This document shows positions 34,563-42,539 of a stretch of 64,000 nucleotides of DNA, piece by piece. The notes below the pieces were generated by a model that was given only the letters and a program-made list of their open reading frames with translations, did not search any database and had not been told where the DNA came from. Location of the stretch: the NCBI GenBank assembly GCA_024958655.1, contig JANWUR010000007.1:1-64000 (forward strand). Reading direction: 5' to 3'. Within the stretch, counting starts at the first letter, position 1. Each line of letters starts with the position of its first letter. Origin of the DNA: Cyanobium sp. FGCU6. Its GTDB lineage: Bacteria > Cyanobacteriota > Cyanobacteriia > PCC-6307 > Cyanobiaceae. A program made the translations under genes and the position numbers.

Positions 34563-35078
34563 GTGTCCGCACCGGCCTCCCCCGCCCTCCGCTGGACCAC
34601 CGCCCTGCTGCTGCTGGCCGCCGCCGGCCTGTCGCTGGCGCTTCCGTTCGTCTCCGCCACCCTGCTGACGATCTTCCTGGGGAGCGCCGCGGTGGTGGCC
34701 GGCATCTCCCAGCTGCTGCGCCTTAGTGGCGCCACTGATACCCGCGCCAGGATCTTTCGCGGCCTTTCGGGTGCCTTTTACCTGGTCGGTGGCTTCTGGT
34801 GCATCGTCTATCCGATCGAGAGCACCCTCAGCCTGACCCTGTTCCTCGGCTTCCTGCTGGCGATCGAGGGCGTGATGGAGCTGGCGGCCGCGGCAGCCGG
34901 AGGCGTACCGGCCCGAGGCCTGGTGCTGCTTGATGGCATCGTCACCGTCGTCCTGGGCGGCATGCTGATCGCCGAGTGGCCCAGCGACAGCCTCTGGGCG
35001 ATCGGCACCCTGTTCGCCATTGCCCTCGGCTTCTCGGCTGTCAACCTGCTCACGGCACCAACGGCCGACGCCGGCTGA
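34563..35078 (+). CDS. HdeD-like (DUF308) membrane protein
   Basis: 171 residues from GTG 34563. Six hydrophobic segments in pairs, beginning LRWTTALLLLAAAGLSLALP and including FVSATLLTIFLGSAAVVAGI, LSGAFYLVGGFWCIVYPIES and LLAIEGVMELAAAAAGG. This is the acid-resistance HdeD-type fold; the molecular role is unknown. A paralogue with about the same length lies at 48522 next to an intact GGT gene, mirroring this gene next to a GGT fragment. The gene itself appears intact, unlike its neighbours on either side. Confidence 0.82.
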   Translation: MSAPASPALRWTTALLLLAAAGLSLALPFVSATLLTIFLGSAAVVAGISQLLRLSGATDTRARIFRGLSGAFYLVGGFWCIVYPIESTLSLTLFLGFLLAIEGVMELAAAAAGGVPARGLVLLDGIVTVVLGGMLIAEWPSDSLWAIGTLFAIALGFSAVNLLTAPTADAG

Positions 35079-35089
35079 ACGCCGGCGGT

Positions 35090-35761
35090 TCATTCGGGCT
35101 GAGCCTGCAACCAGGCCCCCCGGGGGGGCGCTGACGCCGTAGCTCCCTCCTCCCTCAGCGGCGGTCAGCCGTTCGACGCTGTTGGCCTCCCCCATCGCTG
35201 CCGACGGTGCCAGGCTTTGGCCGTGCAGCTCTAGCAGCCGCAGGGTGTCGGGGCTGGTCGCCTGCTCCCAGTCCTTTCGATCGGGCAGCAGCTGGCTGAA
35301 CAGCCGCGGTGCCGCCACCGACGAGGCGAGATTGATGCCGAACACCAGGCGGTTGAGCAACACCTGCACCACGCTGGTGCCGAAGCGCCTGCCACCCGGG
35401 CTACCGGTGGCGATCCAGTGAGATGGCACCGGCCTGAACACCAGGGTGTGCGCCATCGAGCTGAGCGTCCTGCGGCCGGCATCGATGGCATTCGCCCGGC
35501 CCTGAACGAGACCGAAGGCATTGGCGCTGCCGGGCCCGCTGCTGTCGTTGCCGTAGGCGAAGTTGATTGAACTGGTCAGCGCCACCAGCCCGCCCTGCCG
35601 TTCCACGACGGACAGATGGGTGGTGTAGCGGCCCTCCGGTCCTGCGGTGGACGCCAGCAGCTCGCTGGCAGAGCGGTGCCGCTGCGGATCGATGCGGCGC
35701 CGCAGGGCCTCGATCGCCCGCTCGCCCAGGAACGGGTCGGCGTCGAAGCCCGCTGTGCCCG
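35090..35761 (-). pseudogene. ggt: Gamma-glutamyltransferase, C-terminal fragment
   Basis: The reading YTTHLSVVERQGGLVALTSS contains the catalytic Thr block of GGT (TTHLSVV), and continues INFAYGNDSSGPGSANAFGL, then LSSMAHTLVFRPVPSHWIAT, GSPGGRR, and SPDTLRLLELHGQSLAPSAA. It matches the C-terminal third of the intact enzyme at 49009-50868. It lacks about 20 residues after INFAYG (the lid region with LLNNTMDDF in the intact protein) and everything upstream of residue about 385. Its 5' side is cut by the livM copy at 35762. It is convergent with the HdeD gene as in the intact locus. Confidence 0.85.
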
Positions 35762-36333
35762 GATCCCCCAGGTCTTCCCCACCGCCGCCGGCTACCTGCT
35801 GCCCGCCCTGGCGCTGCTGCTGCTGGCGGAGTGGGTGTGCCAGCGGCTGGAGGTGTTGGCCCTGGGCCGGGCGATGGCCGCCGTCCGCGAAGACGAACTG
35901 GCGGCGCCCTGCATGGGCATCGCCACCACCCGGGTGAAGCTGAGCGCCTTCCTGCTCAGCGCTGTGCTCGGCGGCCTGCTGCTCACGGCGCTGCCGGAAC
36001 TGCTGCGGCCCGTGGGCGATGTGCGGCTGGTGCTGTTCGGCCTGGTGATCCTGCTGGGTCCGGCGCTGTTTCCCCAGGGGCTGGTCACACCGGCGCTGCT
36101 GGAGCGCCTGGGCCGCTGGGGTGAGGGGAGCCGGCCATGAGCGTCGCGCCGCCGCTGCTGGAACTCGATGGGCTCAGCTGCCGCTTCGGCGGCCTGGTGG
36201 CCCTCGATCAGGTGAGCTTCGCCGTGCAGCCGGGGGAGGTCTTCGGCCTGATCGGCCCGAACGGCGCCGGCAAGACCGCCACCCTGCGGGCCGACGCCGC
36301 GCTGCGCGACGCGTACCTCGGAGCCGGCTGACG
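35762..36333 (+). pseudogene. Collapsed livM-livG-livF fragment (direct repeat copy 2)
   Basis: From 35763 the sequence follows livM residues about 127-195 with scattered differences. It then jumps at GTGCTCGGC (35964) to livM residue about 239 and runs to its end and into livG (ATG 36137), identical to 10232-10545 for 314 bp. At 36277, right after the GKT of the livG Walker A, it jumps to the last 57 bases of livF ([16 protein letters not shown]). Two deletions with short shared sequence at each joint (GTGCT-GG and GCC/ACC) explain the structure. The resulting 64-residue livG/livF frame (36137-36331) has Walker A but no other ATPase motif and cannot be functional. Confidence 0.92.
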
Positions 36334-36391
36334 CGCGTTGCCGCCCTCTGATCGCCCGCCGATCGGAGGATCGCAGGGATCATCGCTGGGA

Positions 36392-37582
36392 TCAGATGAA
36401 CCAGGCCAGGGTGCCCAGGCTCAGCAGGGCGACCAGGGCCCAGAACTGGAAGGCATGGTCGAGGCGGTCAAGTTTGGCCAGCAGCTGAGGGGAGGGCTCC
36501 GCGTTCTCATCGCCGGCGGCGCGAGCTCCCGCCAGTTGATTCGCCCCCCAGAGGTAGAGCAGGAACGAGGCCAGGGTGATCAGGTAGGCGATCGCATAGA
36601 TCTTGTCGAGATAGGTGAGGTAGGGAAGTTCGGGCAGCTTGTCTTTATAGCCCTGCTGCAGGAATACCAGCGTCAGCAGCACGGTGGTGGGGATCGCCAG
36701 CCTCACTTCCCACAGGTTGCTGGCCAGACCCGGGCTCAGAATCACCACCGCCAGGGTCACGGCCAGGGGCTGGAACATGGTCCAGATCGAGGCCCAGATC
36801 GAGCGCTTGTAGGCCACGGAAAACACCAGCTGGCTGTAGTCGTTGGGGGGAACATCAGTGCGGGAGGTATCGAGGCCGAAATCGCTGCCGTAGCGATGCC
36901 GGCGTTCCGTGAAGCTCCAGCCCTGGGTCACGAAGCCCGGCAGGCCGATGTTGCGCCCGATCTCGGAATTGTCCACGTCGGGAATGAGACGCAGCGACCG
37001 GAACAGCAGCCGGTCGGTCTGGTCGTTGGGCTCGATCACGATCGGCAGATCGAGCGTCTGGAAGGGGTAGTGCCGCAGGGTGAGGTTCTGGATATAGAGC
37101 TTCTTCGAATACTGGTAGATCTGATAATAGGTGCCGTCATTAAGCTGCTTGGGGCGCTCCGAGGCCTTCAGCACCGCACCGTCCCACCGTTCCACCTGGT
37201 TCTCCAGCATCAGCAGCTCATCCGGGTCGATGTCGGTCTGCTCAAGAAATTGCTGCAGATCGGCCCCCCAGCGCATCCAGAAATAGCCCTCGCTGATGAA
37301 GGAGGGCTGCTCGAGATTCAAGGCATGATTATTGGTGGCGTAGATCCCCACCTTGAGGGTGTACCGCACGGAGCCCACCGGCCCCGCGGGCCCCACCGCA
37401 TCGTCCATCGGGTGGGGACGGGGTTCGTTGAGACCCACGATCAGCACCAGCAGGGCGAGGATCAGTGCCAGCAGGCCGGCGGTGCGCCGTCCCGCGCCAC
37501 CGCGGGGGAGACCGAGACGTGAGAGCAAGGGAGGACGGGGGCGGCGCATCGGCCGTGGGGGCACCGATCCCCAGCTTCCCAT
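36392..37582 (-). CDS. Pentameric ligand-gated ion channel homologue (Cys-loop/GLIC-like)
   Basis: 396 residues from ATG 37582; ATG 37549 is an alternative start 11 residues in. A hydrophobic signal/anchor (34-51) precedes a beta-rich extracellular domain (about 70-260). In it LRHYPFQTLDLPIVIE (169-184) matches the loop that is F-P-F-D-x-Q-x-L in bacterial channels. Four membrane helices follow: M1 ~268-284 (FQPLAVTLAVVILSPG), M2 ~291-308 (LAIPTTVLLTLVFLQ), M3 ~326-346 and M4 ~376-395. The M2-M3 linker LPELPYLTYLDKIY resembles GLIC's LPKTPYMTYTGAII. Such channels open for protons or small amines. Divergent from devB with 52 bp between starts. Family call is fairly firm; the ligand is unknown. 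Confidence 0.75.
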   Translation of the reverse strand: MGSWGSVPPRPMRRPRPPLLSRLGLPRGGAGRRTAGLLALILALLVLIVGLNEPRPHPMDDAVGPAGPVGSVRYTLKVGIYATNNHALNLEQPSFISEGYFWMRWGADLQQFLEQTDIDPDELLMLENQVERWDGAVLKASERPKQLNDGTYYQIYQYSKKLYIQNLTLRHYPFQTLDLPIVIEPNDQTDRLLFRSLRLIPDVDNSEIGRNIGLPGFVTQGWSFTERRHRYGSDFGLDTSRTDVPPNDYSQLVFSVAYKRSIWASIWTMFQPLAVTLAVVILSPGLASNLWEVRLAIPTTVLLTLVFLQQGYKDKLPELPYLTYLDKIYAIAYLITLASFLLYLWGANQLAGARAAGDENAEPSPQLLAKLDRLDHAFQFWALVALLSLGTLAWFI

Positions 37583-37634
37583 CGGGTTCCCACCCTGGTC
37601 ACCACCGCTACGGTGACGCCAGGTGGTTCCTCCG

Positions 37635-38831
37635 ATGCGCCTTCTGCCCCGCTCTTCCCGCCTGCTGCCTGGCCTTCTGCTGCTGATCGGCCTGACAGGC
37701 CCGGCGCTGACTCTGGGGGGCTGCCGATCGAAGCAGCCGGAAGCGCCGGTGGCACCGGCTCCCCGGCGCGTGTCGGCCCTCGGCAGGCTCGAGCCCGAAA
37801 CCAAGATCCGCAAGGTGTCGGTGTCGAGTTCCCTCAGCGGTGACCGTGTGGAGGAGCTGCTGGTGGAGGAGAACGAGGTGGTGAAGCACGGGCAGCCGCT
37901 GGCCGTGCTCAACAGCTTCGGCACGCTCAAGGCCTCCCTCGATGAGGCCAACCGCGACGTGGAGGTGGCCCGCAACAAGCTGGTGCAGGTGAAGGCCGGC
38001 GCCAAGCAGGGAGAGATCCGGGCGCAGGAGTACAAGATCAAGGCCCTCGAGAGCCGCCTGGCCGCCGAGAAGCTCTCCCAGGACCAGAACGTGGCCAGCA
38101 AGCGGTCCCGCAGCCAGGAGGCCAAGACCGAAGCCCAGCGCTTCGAGGCCCTCTTCCGCAGCGGCGGCGCTTCCGAACTGGAGCGCGACCGCTACCGCAC
38201 CCGGGCGGAGACCAGCCTCTCCGAACTCAATGAAGCGGTGGAGACCCGTGAGGGCACCCTCAGCACCCTGCGGGCCCAGATCCTCAGCGAGGAGCAGACC
38301 CTGGCCAAGATCCGCGAGGTGCGGCCCGAGGATGTGGCCACCGCCGAGAGTGAACTGCAGAAGGCGATCGCCGCCCGCGACCGCGCCAAGCAGGAGTTCA
38401 GCTACGCCACCGTCACGGCCCCGCAGGACGGCCAGATCCTGAAGATCATCGCCAGGCCCGGCGACAAGATCGGCGACGACGGCCTGCTGGAGATGGCCGA
38501 CACCTCGAAGATGGTGGTGACGGCCGAGGTCTACCAGACCGACATGCAGGGGATCTCGATCGGCCAGCCGGCCACGATCACCGCCGACGGCTTCAAGGGA
38601 AGTCTCAGGGCCACCGTGTATCAGGTGAACCGCCAGGTGCAGCGCCAGTCGATCTTCGCCGGTGAGCCGGGTGAGAACATGGATCAGCGGGTGTTCGAGG
38701 TGAAGCTGCGGCTGGATCCGAAGGATCTCGAGCGCACCAACGTGAAGTTCGCCTCCAATCTGCAGGTGAACGTGGTGTTCGACCCCCGGACGTCCGCTGA
38801 CTCCAAGCCCTCGGCTGAGACCAAGCCCTGA
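37635..38831 (+). CDS. devB: Membrane fusion protein, DevB type
   Basis: 398 residues from ATG 37635. The N-terminus carries a lipoprotein-like signal (LLLLIGLTGPALTLGGC, Cys30). ALGRLEPETKIRKVSVS and the paired biotinyl/lipoyl-like domains flank a long coiled coil (about 100-240, ESRLAAEKLSQDQNVASKRS). KMVVTAEVYQTDMQGISIGQ is the beta-barrel part. It bridges the inner-membrane exporter DevCA to an outer-membrane TolC-type channel. In heterocystous cyanobacteria DevBCA exports envelope glycolipids; in unicellular ones the substrate is not known. It overlaps devC by 1 bp. Confidence 0.9.
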   Translation: MRLLPRSSRLLPGLLLLIGLTGPALTLGGCRSKQPEAPVAPAPRRVSALGRLEPETKIRKVSVSSSLSGDRVEELLVEENEVVKHGQPLAVLNSFGTLKASLDEANRDVEVARNKLVQVKAGAKQGEIRAQEYKIKALESRLAAEKLSQDQNVASKRSRSQEAKTEAQRFEALFRSGGASELERDRYRTRAETSLSELNEAVETREGTLSTLRAQILSEEQTLAKIREVRPEDVATAESELQKAIAARDRAKQEFSYATVTAPQDGQILKIIARPGDKIGDDGLLEMADTSKMVVTAEVYQTDMQGISIGQPATITADGFKGSLRATVYQVNRQVQRQSIFAGEPGENMDQRVFEVKLRLDPKDLERTNVKFASNLQVNVVFDPRTSADSKPSAETKP

Positions 38832-40006
38832 TGGCCGCGCCCTTCGCCAAGCTGCTCAAGCGCACTCCGGTGGCCTGGCTGCAGGTCACGAACAATCCGG
38901 TGAAGCTGCTGATCGGCCTGGCCGGCGTCAGCTTCTCCAACCTGCTGATGTTCTTCCAGCTCGGCCTGCTCGACAGCCTCTACAACAGCCAGCGCAAGCC
39001 GATCGAGCGCATGGATGCCGATCTGGTGATGGTGAGCAGGAAATACAGCAACATGGGCTCGCTGCAGGAGTTCCAGCGCAGCCGCCTGTATCAGGCTCTC
39101 GGGGTGGAGGGAGTGGAGTACGTGTCACCGCTGCGGATCGCCCGGGGTACCTGGATCACGCCGGAAACCCGCAAGTCGTTCGATGTGTATGTGTTCGGCG
39201 TCAACCTCGCCTATCCCTCGCTCGCGTTTCCTGAAGTGGAGGCCAACGCCTCCCGCCTGCGCCTGCTCGGCAATGCCCTCTTCGATCGCAACTCCAAGAA
39301 GCAGTACGGCCAGGTGGCCGAAGGTGTGGAGCGGGATGGCACCTTTGCCCTGGAGATCAACAACAAGCAGATCAAGGTGATCGATCTGTTCACGATGGGG
39401 GCCACCTTCGCCGCCGAGGCGAACCTGATCGTGAGCGACAGCACCTTTCTCTATCTGTTTCCCAAGGCCGATCCGACCAGGATTCAGGTGGGACTGATCA
39501 AGCTCAGCGCCGGCGCCTCCCCCGCCGCGGTGAAGGCGGCGATCGATCCGCTCCTCGGCAACGATGTGCAGGTGCTCACCCGCCAGGGGCTTTCGCAGCT
39601 GGAGCTGGAGTACTGGAAGCGCAACGCCTCGGTGGGCTTCATCTTCTCCCTCGGCGTGCTGGTGGGCTTCGTGGTGGGCAGCATCATCGTGTACCAGATC
39701 CTCTACGGCGATGTGATGAACTCCCTGCCCCAGTACGCCACCCTCAAGGCGATGGGCTACAAGGATGCCTATGTCATCGGCGTGGTGATTCAGCAGTCGG
39801 CGATCCTGGCGGTGGTCGGTTTCGTCCCCGGTGTGCTGATCTCCTATGGCCTCTATGCCCTGCTGGCCAATGTCACCAAGCTCACCGTGTTCATGACCCT
39901 CACACGGGCCCTGCAGGTGCTGATCCTCACCTTTGTGATGTGTGTGGGCTCCGGCACCCTGGCCACCCGCAAGCTGGTGCAGCTTGACCCCGCCGACGTG
40001 TTCTGA
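38831..40006 (+). CDS. devC: ABC exporter permease, DevC type (MacB/FtsX-like)
   Basis: 391 residues. One N-terminal membrane helix (LLIGLAGVSFSNLLMFFQLG, about 27-46) is followed by a large periplasmic domain and three C-terminal helices (VGFIFSLGVLVGFVVGSIIV, QQSAILAVVGFVPGVLISYG, VLILTFVMCVGSGTLATRKL), the FtsX/MacB layout. GDVMNSLPQYATLKAMGY is the coupling loop that touches DevA. The final KLVQLDPADVF is typical of DevC. The gene overlaps devB and is 5 bp from devA, so the three are one operon. Confidence 0.92.
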   Translation: MAAPFAKLLKRTPVAWLQVTNNPVKLLIGLAGVSFSNLLMFFQLGLLDSLYNSQRKPIERMDADLVMVSRKYSNMGSLQEFQRSRLYQALGVEGVEYVSPLRIARGTWITPETRKSFDVYVFGVNLAYPSLAFPEVEANASRLRLLGNALFDRNSKKQYGQVAEGVERDGTFALEINNKQIKVIDLFTMGATFAAEANLIVSDSTFLYLFPKADPTRIQVGLIKLSAGASPAAVKAAIDPLLGNDVQVLTRQGLSQLELEYWKRNASVGFIFSLGVLVGFVVGSIIVYQILYGDVMNSLPQYATLKAMGYKDAYVIGVVIQQSAILAVVGFVPGVLISYGLYALLANVTKLTVFMTLTRALQVLILTFVMCVGSGTLATRKLVQLDPADVF

Positions 40007-40011
40007 GACCG

Positions 40012-40752
40012 ATGACGGAAACACCCTGCGAAGCTCCGATCATCTCGCTGAAGCATGTGAACCACTGGTTCGGCAGCGGCGAGAGCCGCAAGCACGCCCT
40101 CAAGGACATCAGCCTCGACATCCACCCCGGTCAGATCATCATCTGCACCGGCCCCTCCGGCTCCGGCAAGACCACCCTGCTCACCATGCTCGGTGGCCTG
40201 CGCTCCTGCCAGGACGGCAGTCTCACCATCCTGGGGAATGAGCTCAATGGAGCCAGCAAGGAGCAGCTGGCCGAACTGCGCCTGAACGTGGGCTTCATCT
40301 TCCAGGCCCACAACCTGATGATGTTTCTCAACGCCCGCAAGAACGTGCGCCTGTCGCTGGAGCTGCACGACAGGTACTACGACCAGGACATGGATCGCCT
40401 CGCCGACGAGATGCTCGCCAAGGTGGGTCTGGCGGATCGGGTTGATTACTTCCCCGCCAATCTTTCCGGTGGTCAGCGCCAGCGGGTGGCGATCGCCCGG
40501 GCTCTGGTAGCAAAGCCCAAGATCCTGCTGGGCGATGAACCCACCGCCGCCCTCGACAAGGATTCCGGCCGCACGGTGGTGAACCTGATGCAGGAGATGG
40601 CCGAGAAGGAGAAGACCACGATCATCATGGTCACCCACGACAACAAGATCCTCGACGTGGCCGATCGCATCATCATCGTCGAGGACGGCATGCTGGCCAC
40701 CAGGGAGCAGGAGGAGGCGTTCGTGGCCCGGATGCGCGATTCCGCCCACTGA
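40012..40752 (+). CDS. devA: ABC exporter ATPase, DevA type
   Basis: 246 residues. Walker A GPSGSGKTTLL (about 45-55), Q-loop GFIFQAHNLMMFLNA, ABC signature LSGGQRQRVAIARAL, Walker B ILLGDEPTAALD and the His loop MVTHD are all intact. It drives DevC in the cytoplasm. Length and motif order match the LolD/MacB-like DevA subgroup. It is the last gene of devBCA. Confidence 0.93.
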   Translation: MTETPCEAPIISLKHVNHWFGSGESRKHALKDISLDIHPGQIIICTGPSGSGKTTLLTMLGGLRSCQDGSLTILGNELNGASKEQLAELRLNVGFIFQAHNLMMFLNARKNVRLSLELHDRYYDQDMDRLADEMLAKVGLADRVDYFPANLSGGQRQRVAIARALVAKPKILLGDEPTAALDKDSGRTVVNLMQEMAEKEKTTIIMVTHDNKILDVADRIIIVEDGMLATREQEEAFVARMRDSAH

Positions 40753-40885
40753 TCGGCTCCACCAGATCGAGCAGCTGGCGATGGAGGCTCGCCTCGTCGG
40801 CGAGCGTGGCGGAACCACGCTCCGCCGCTGCCGCTGGGCAGGCCCGCGCTGCCGCTGCTATCCAGCGGGGAACCGAGCGAAGCGC

Positions 40886-42535
40886 GTGTCGAGGCGATGC
40901 CCCGCCCCCATCCCATGGATCCTGCTGCTGCTGCTGGTGGTGGCCCTGCCCGCGCTGCCGGCTGTTGCGGCCGCCCCGGCCCCCTCTGCTCCGAAGCCGG
41001 CCTGGGTCACGCTTGAAGGCCGCCGCGTGCTGGAGATCCGCTCCGCCGCCGGCGCCCAGACACCCGAAGCCCTGGCCCGGCGGATGACTGCCGAACTGGC
41101 GCGCCTCGCGGATCGGCTCACCCTCGATCCCCAGCGGCTGGCGGTGGAGGACGATCCCCCCTACGCGATGGTGGGGATCCGGGAAGCGGACGGCCGCTTC
41201 ACCGCCAAGCTGGCAGTGGATGATCGGGCGGCCCGGGCCTTCGGCATCAGCCGCCGGGCGCTCGCGGAGCGCTACCGCGATCAGCTGCGTGAAGCGCTCC
41301 TCACCTACCGCCGCACCCACAGTCTGGGGGCCTGGCTGCGGGGAACGGCCCTGGCGCTGCTGGTGCTGGCGGGGTTTCTGCTGTGGGTGCGCCTGCAGTC
41401 GCTCGTCTACCTGCGCCTGCGGCGCTGGCTGGCCCGGCCGGAGGGGGCGCCCCTGCACGGCCTGCGGCTGGCCGGCAACCAGGTGCTGGACGAAGCCCAG
41501 GAGCGGGCCAGCCTCGAATGGGGGCTGCGGCTGCTGCATGTGGGCCTGCTGCTGCTGGCCGGCTGGTTGCTGATCCCGCTGCTGCTCAGCCTGTTCCCCC
41601 CCACCCAGGTGATCGCTGAGGGCCTCCGTGGCCACATCCTGCGGGTGCTCGATCGCCTGCTGGTGGGGATGGTGGCGGCGATCCCCAACCTGCTGGCGAT
41701 CGCCCTGATCCTGCTGCTCACCCGCCTGGCGATCCGGGCCAGCAACGCCTGGTTCCGGGCGATCGAACGGGGCAGTCTCAGCTTCCCGGGCTTCTATCAG
41801 GAGTGGGCCCGGCCCACCGCCCGGCTGGTGGGTGTGGCCCTGCTGGTGGTGGGGCTGGTGGTGGCCTATCCCTACGTGCCCGGATCCGGCAGTCGGGTGT
41901 TCCAGGGGGCGGGGCTGTTCGTGGGCGTGCTGGCCGCCCTCGGCTCCAGTGCCGTGGCCTCGAACGTGATCAGCGGGCTGATGCTGATCTACACCCGTGC
42001 CTTCCGCGAGGGCGACCGGGTGGAGATCAACGGGGTGGTGGGGGTGGTACAGGACCGGGATCTGCTGGTGACCCGGGTTCAGACGCCGCGCAACGAGCTG
42101 GTGAGCATCCCCAACGCCACGGTGATCGCCTCCTCGATCGTCAACTTCAGCTTCGCCCGCCGGGAGATCCAGCGCCCGGTGGCGCTGGCCGCCGCGGTGA
42201 CGATCGGCTACGACGTTCCCTGGCGCGAGGTGCACCGGCTGCTGCTGGCCGCCGCCGCCGCGGTGCCGGAGATCGACGATCGGGTGCCGCCGTACGTGCT
42301 GCAGACGTCGCTGAACGATTCGCACATCGGCTACGAGCTCAATGCCTGCGTGAAGGAGGTGAACCGCTACCGCGAAACCCTCTCCGCCCTGCTGGCCGCG
42401 ATCCAGGATCAGTTCGCCGCCGCCGATGTGGAGATCCTCTCGCCGCTCTACCACGCGATGCGCGACGGTAACCCGCGCACCATTCCCCCCCTGGAGGGAT
42501 CAGTCGAGGGCTCTGCCAAGAGCTCCGCAGGCTGA
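40886..42535 (+). CDS. MscS-family mechanosensitive channel
   Basis: 549 residues from GTG 40886; the open frame upstream lacks a plausible start and the signal peptide (IPWILLLLLVVALPALPAVA) begins about 9 residues in. A periplasmic domain (to about 140) and five or six helices precede the pore helix and beta domain: FVGVLAALGSSAVASNVISG then LMLIYTRAFREGDRVEINGV. The alpha/beta C-terminal cage is present (TVIASSIVNFSFARREIQRP, VTIGYDVPWREVHRLL). The channel releases solutes on hypo-osmotic stress. It may follow devBCA in the same direction, but a 133-bp gap makes co-transcription uncertain. Confidence 0.88.
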   Translation: MSRRCPAPIPWILLLLLVVALPALPAVAAAPAPSAPKPAWVTLEGRRVLEIRSAAGAQTPEALARRMTAELARLADRLTLDPQRLAVEDDPPYAMVGIREADGRFTAKLAVDDRAARAFGISRRALAERYRDQLREALLTYRRTHSLGAWLRGTALALLVLAGFLLWVRLQSLVYLRLRRWLARPEGAPLHGLRLAGNQVLDEAQERASLEWGLRLLHVGLLLLAGWLLIPLLLSLFPPTQVIAEGLRGHILRVLDRLLVGMVAAIPNLLAIALILLLTRLAIRASNAWFRAIERGSLSFPGFYQEWARPTARLVGVALLVVGLVVAYPYVPGSGSRVFQGAGLFVGVLAALGSSAVASNVISGLMLIYTRAFREGDRVEINGVVGVVQDRDLLVTRVQTPRNELVSIPNATVIASSIVNFSFARREIQRPVALAAAVTIGYDVPWREVHRLLLAAAAAVPEIDDRVPPYVLQTSLNDSHIGYELNACVKEVNRYRETLSALLAAIQDQFAAADVEILSPLYHAMRDGNPRTIPPLEGSVEGSAKSSAG

Positions 42536-42539
42536 GGCT

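Noticed and set aside
36137-36331. 64-residue LivG-LivF fusion as a functional small ATPase
   Set aside because: Only Walker A is present; signature, Walker B and the rest of the fold are deleted.
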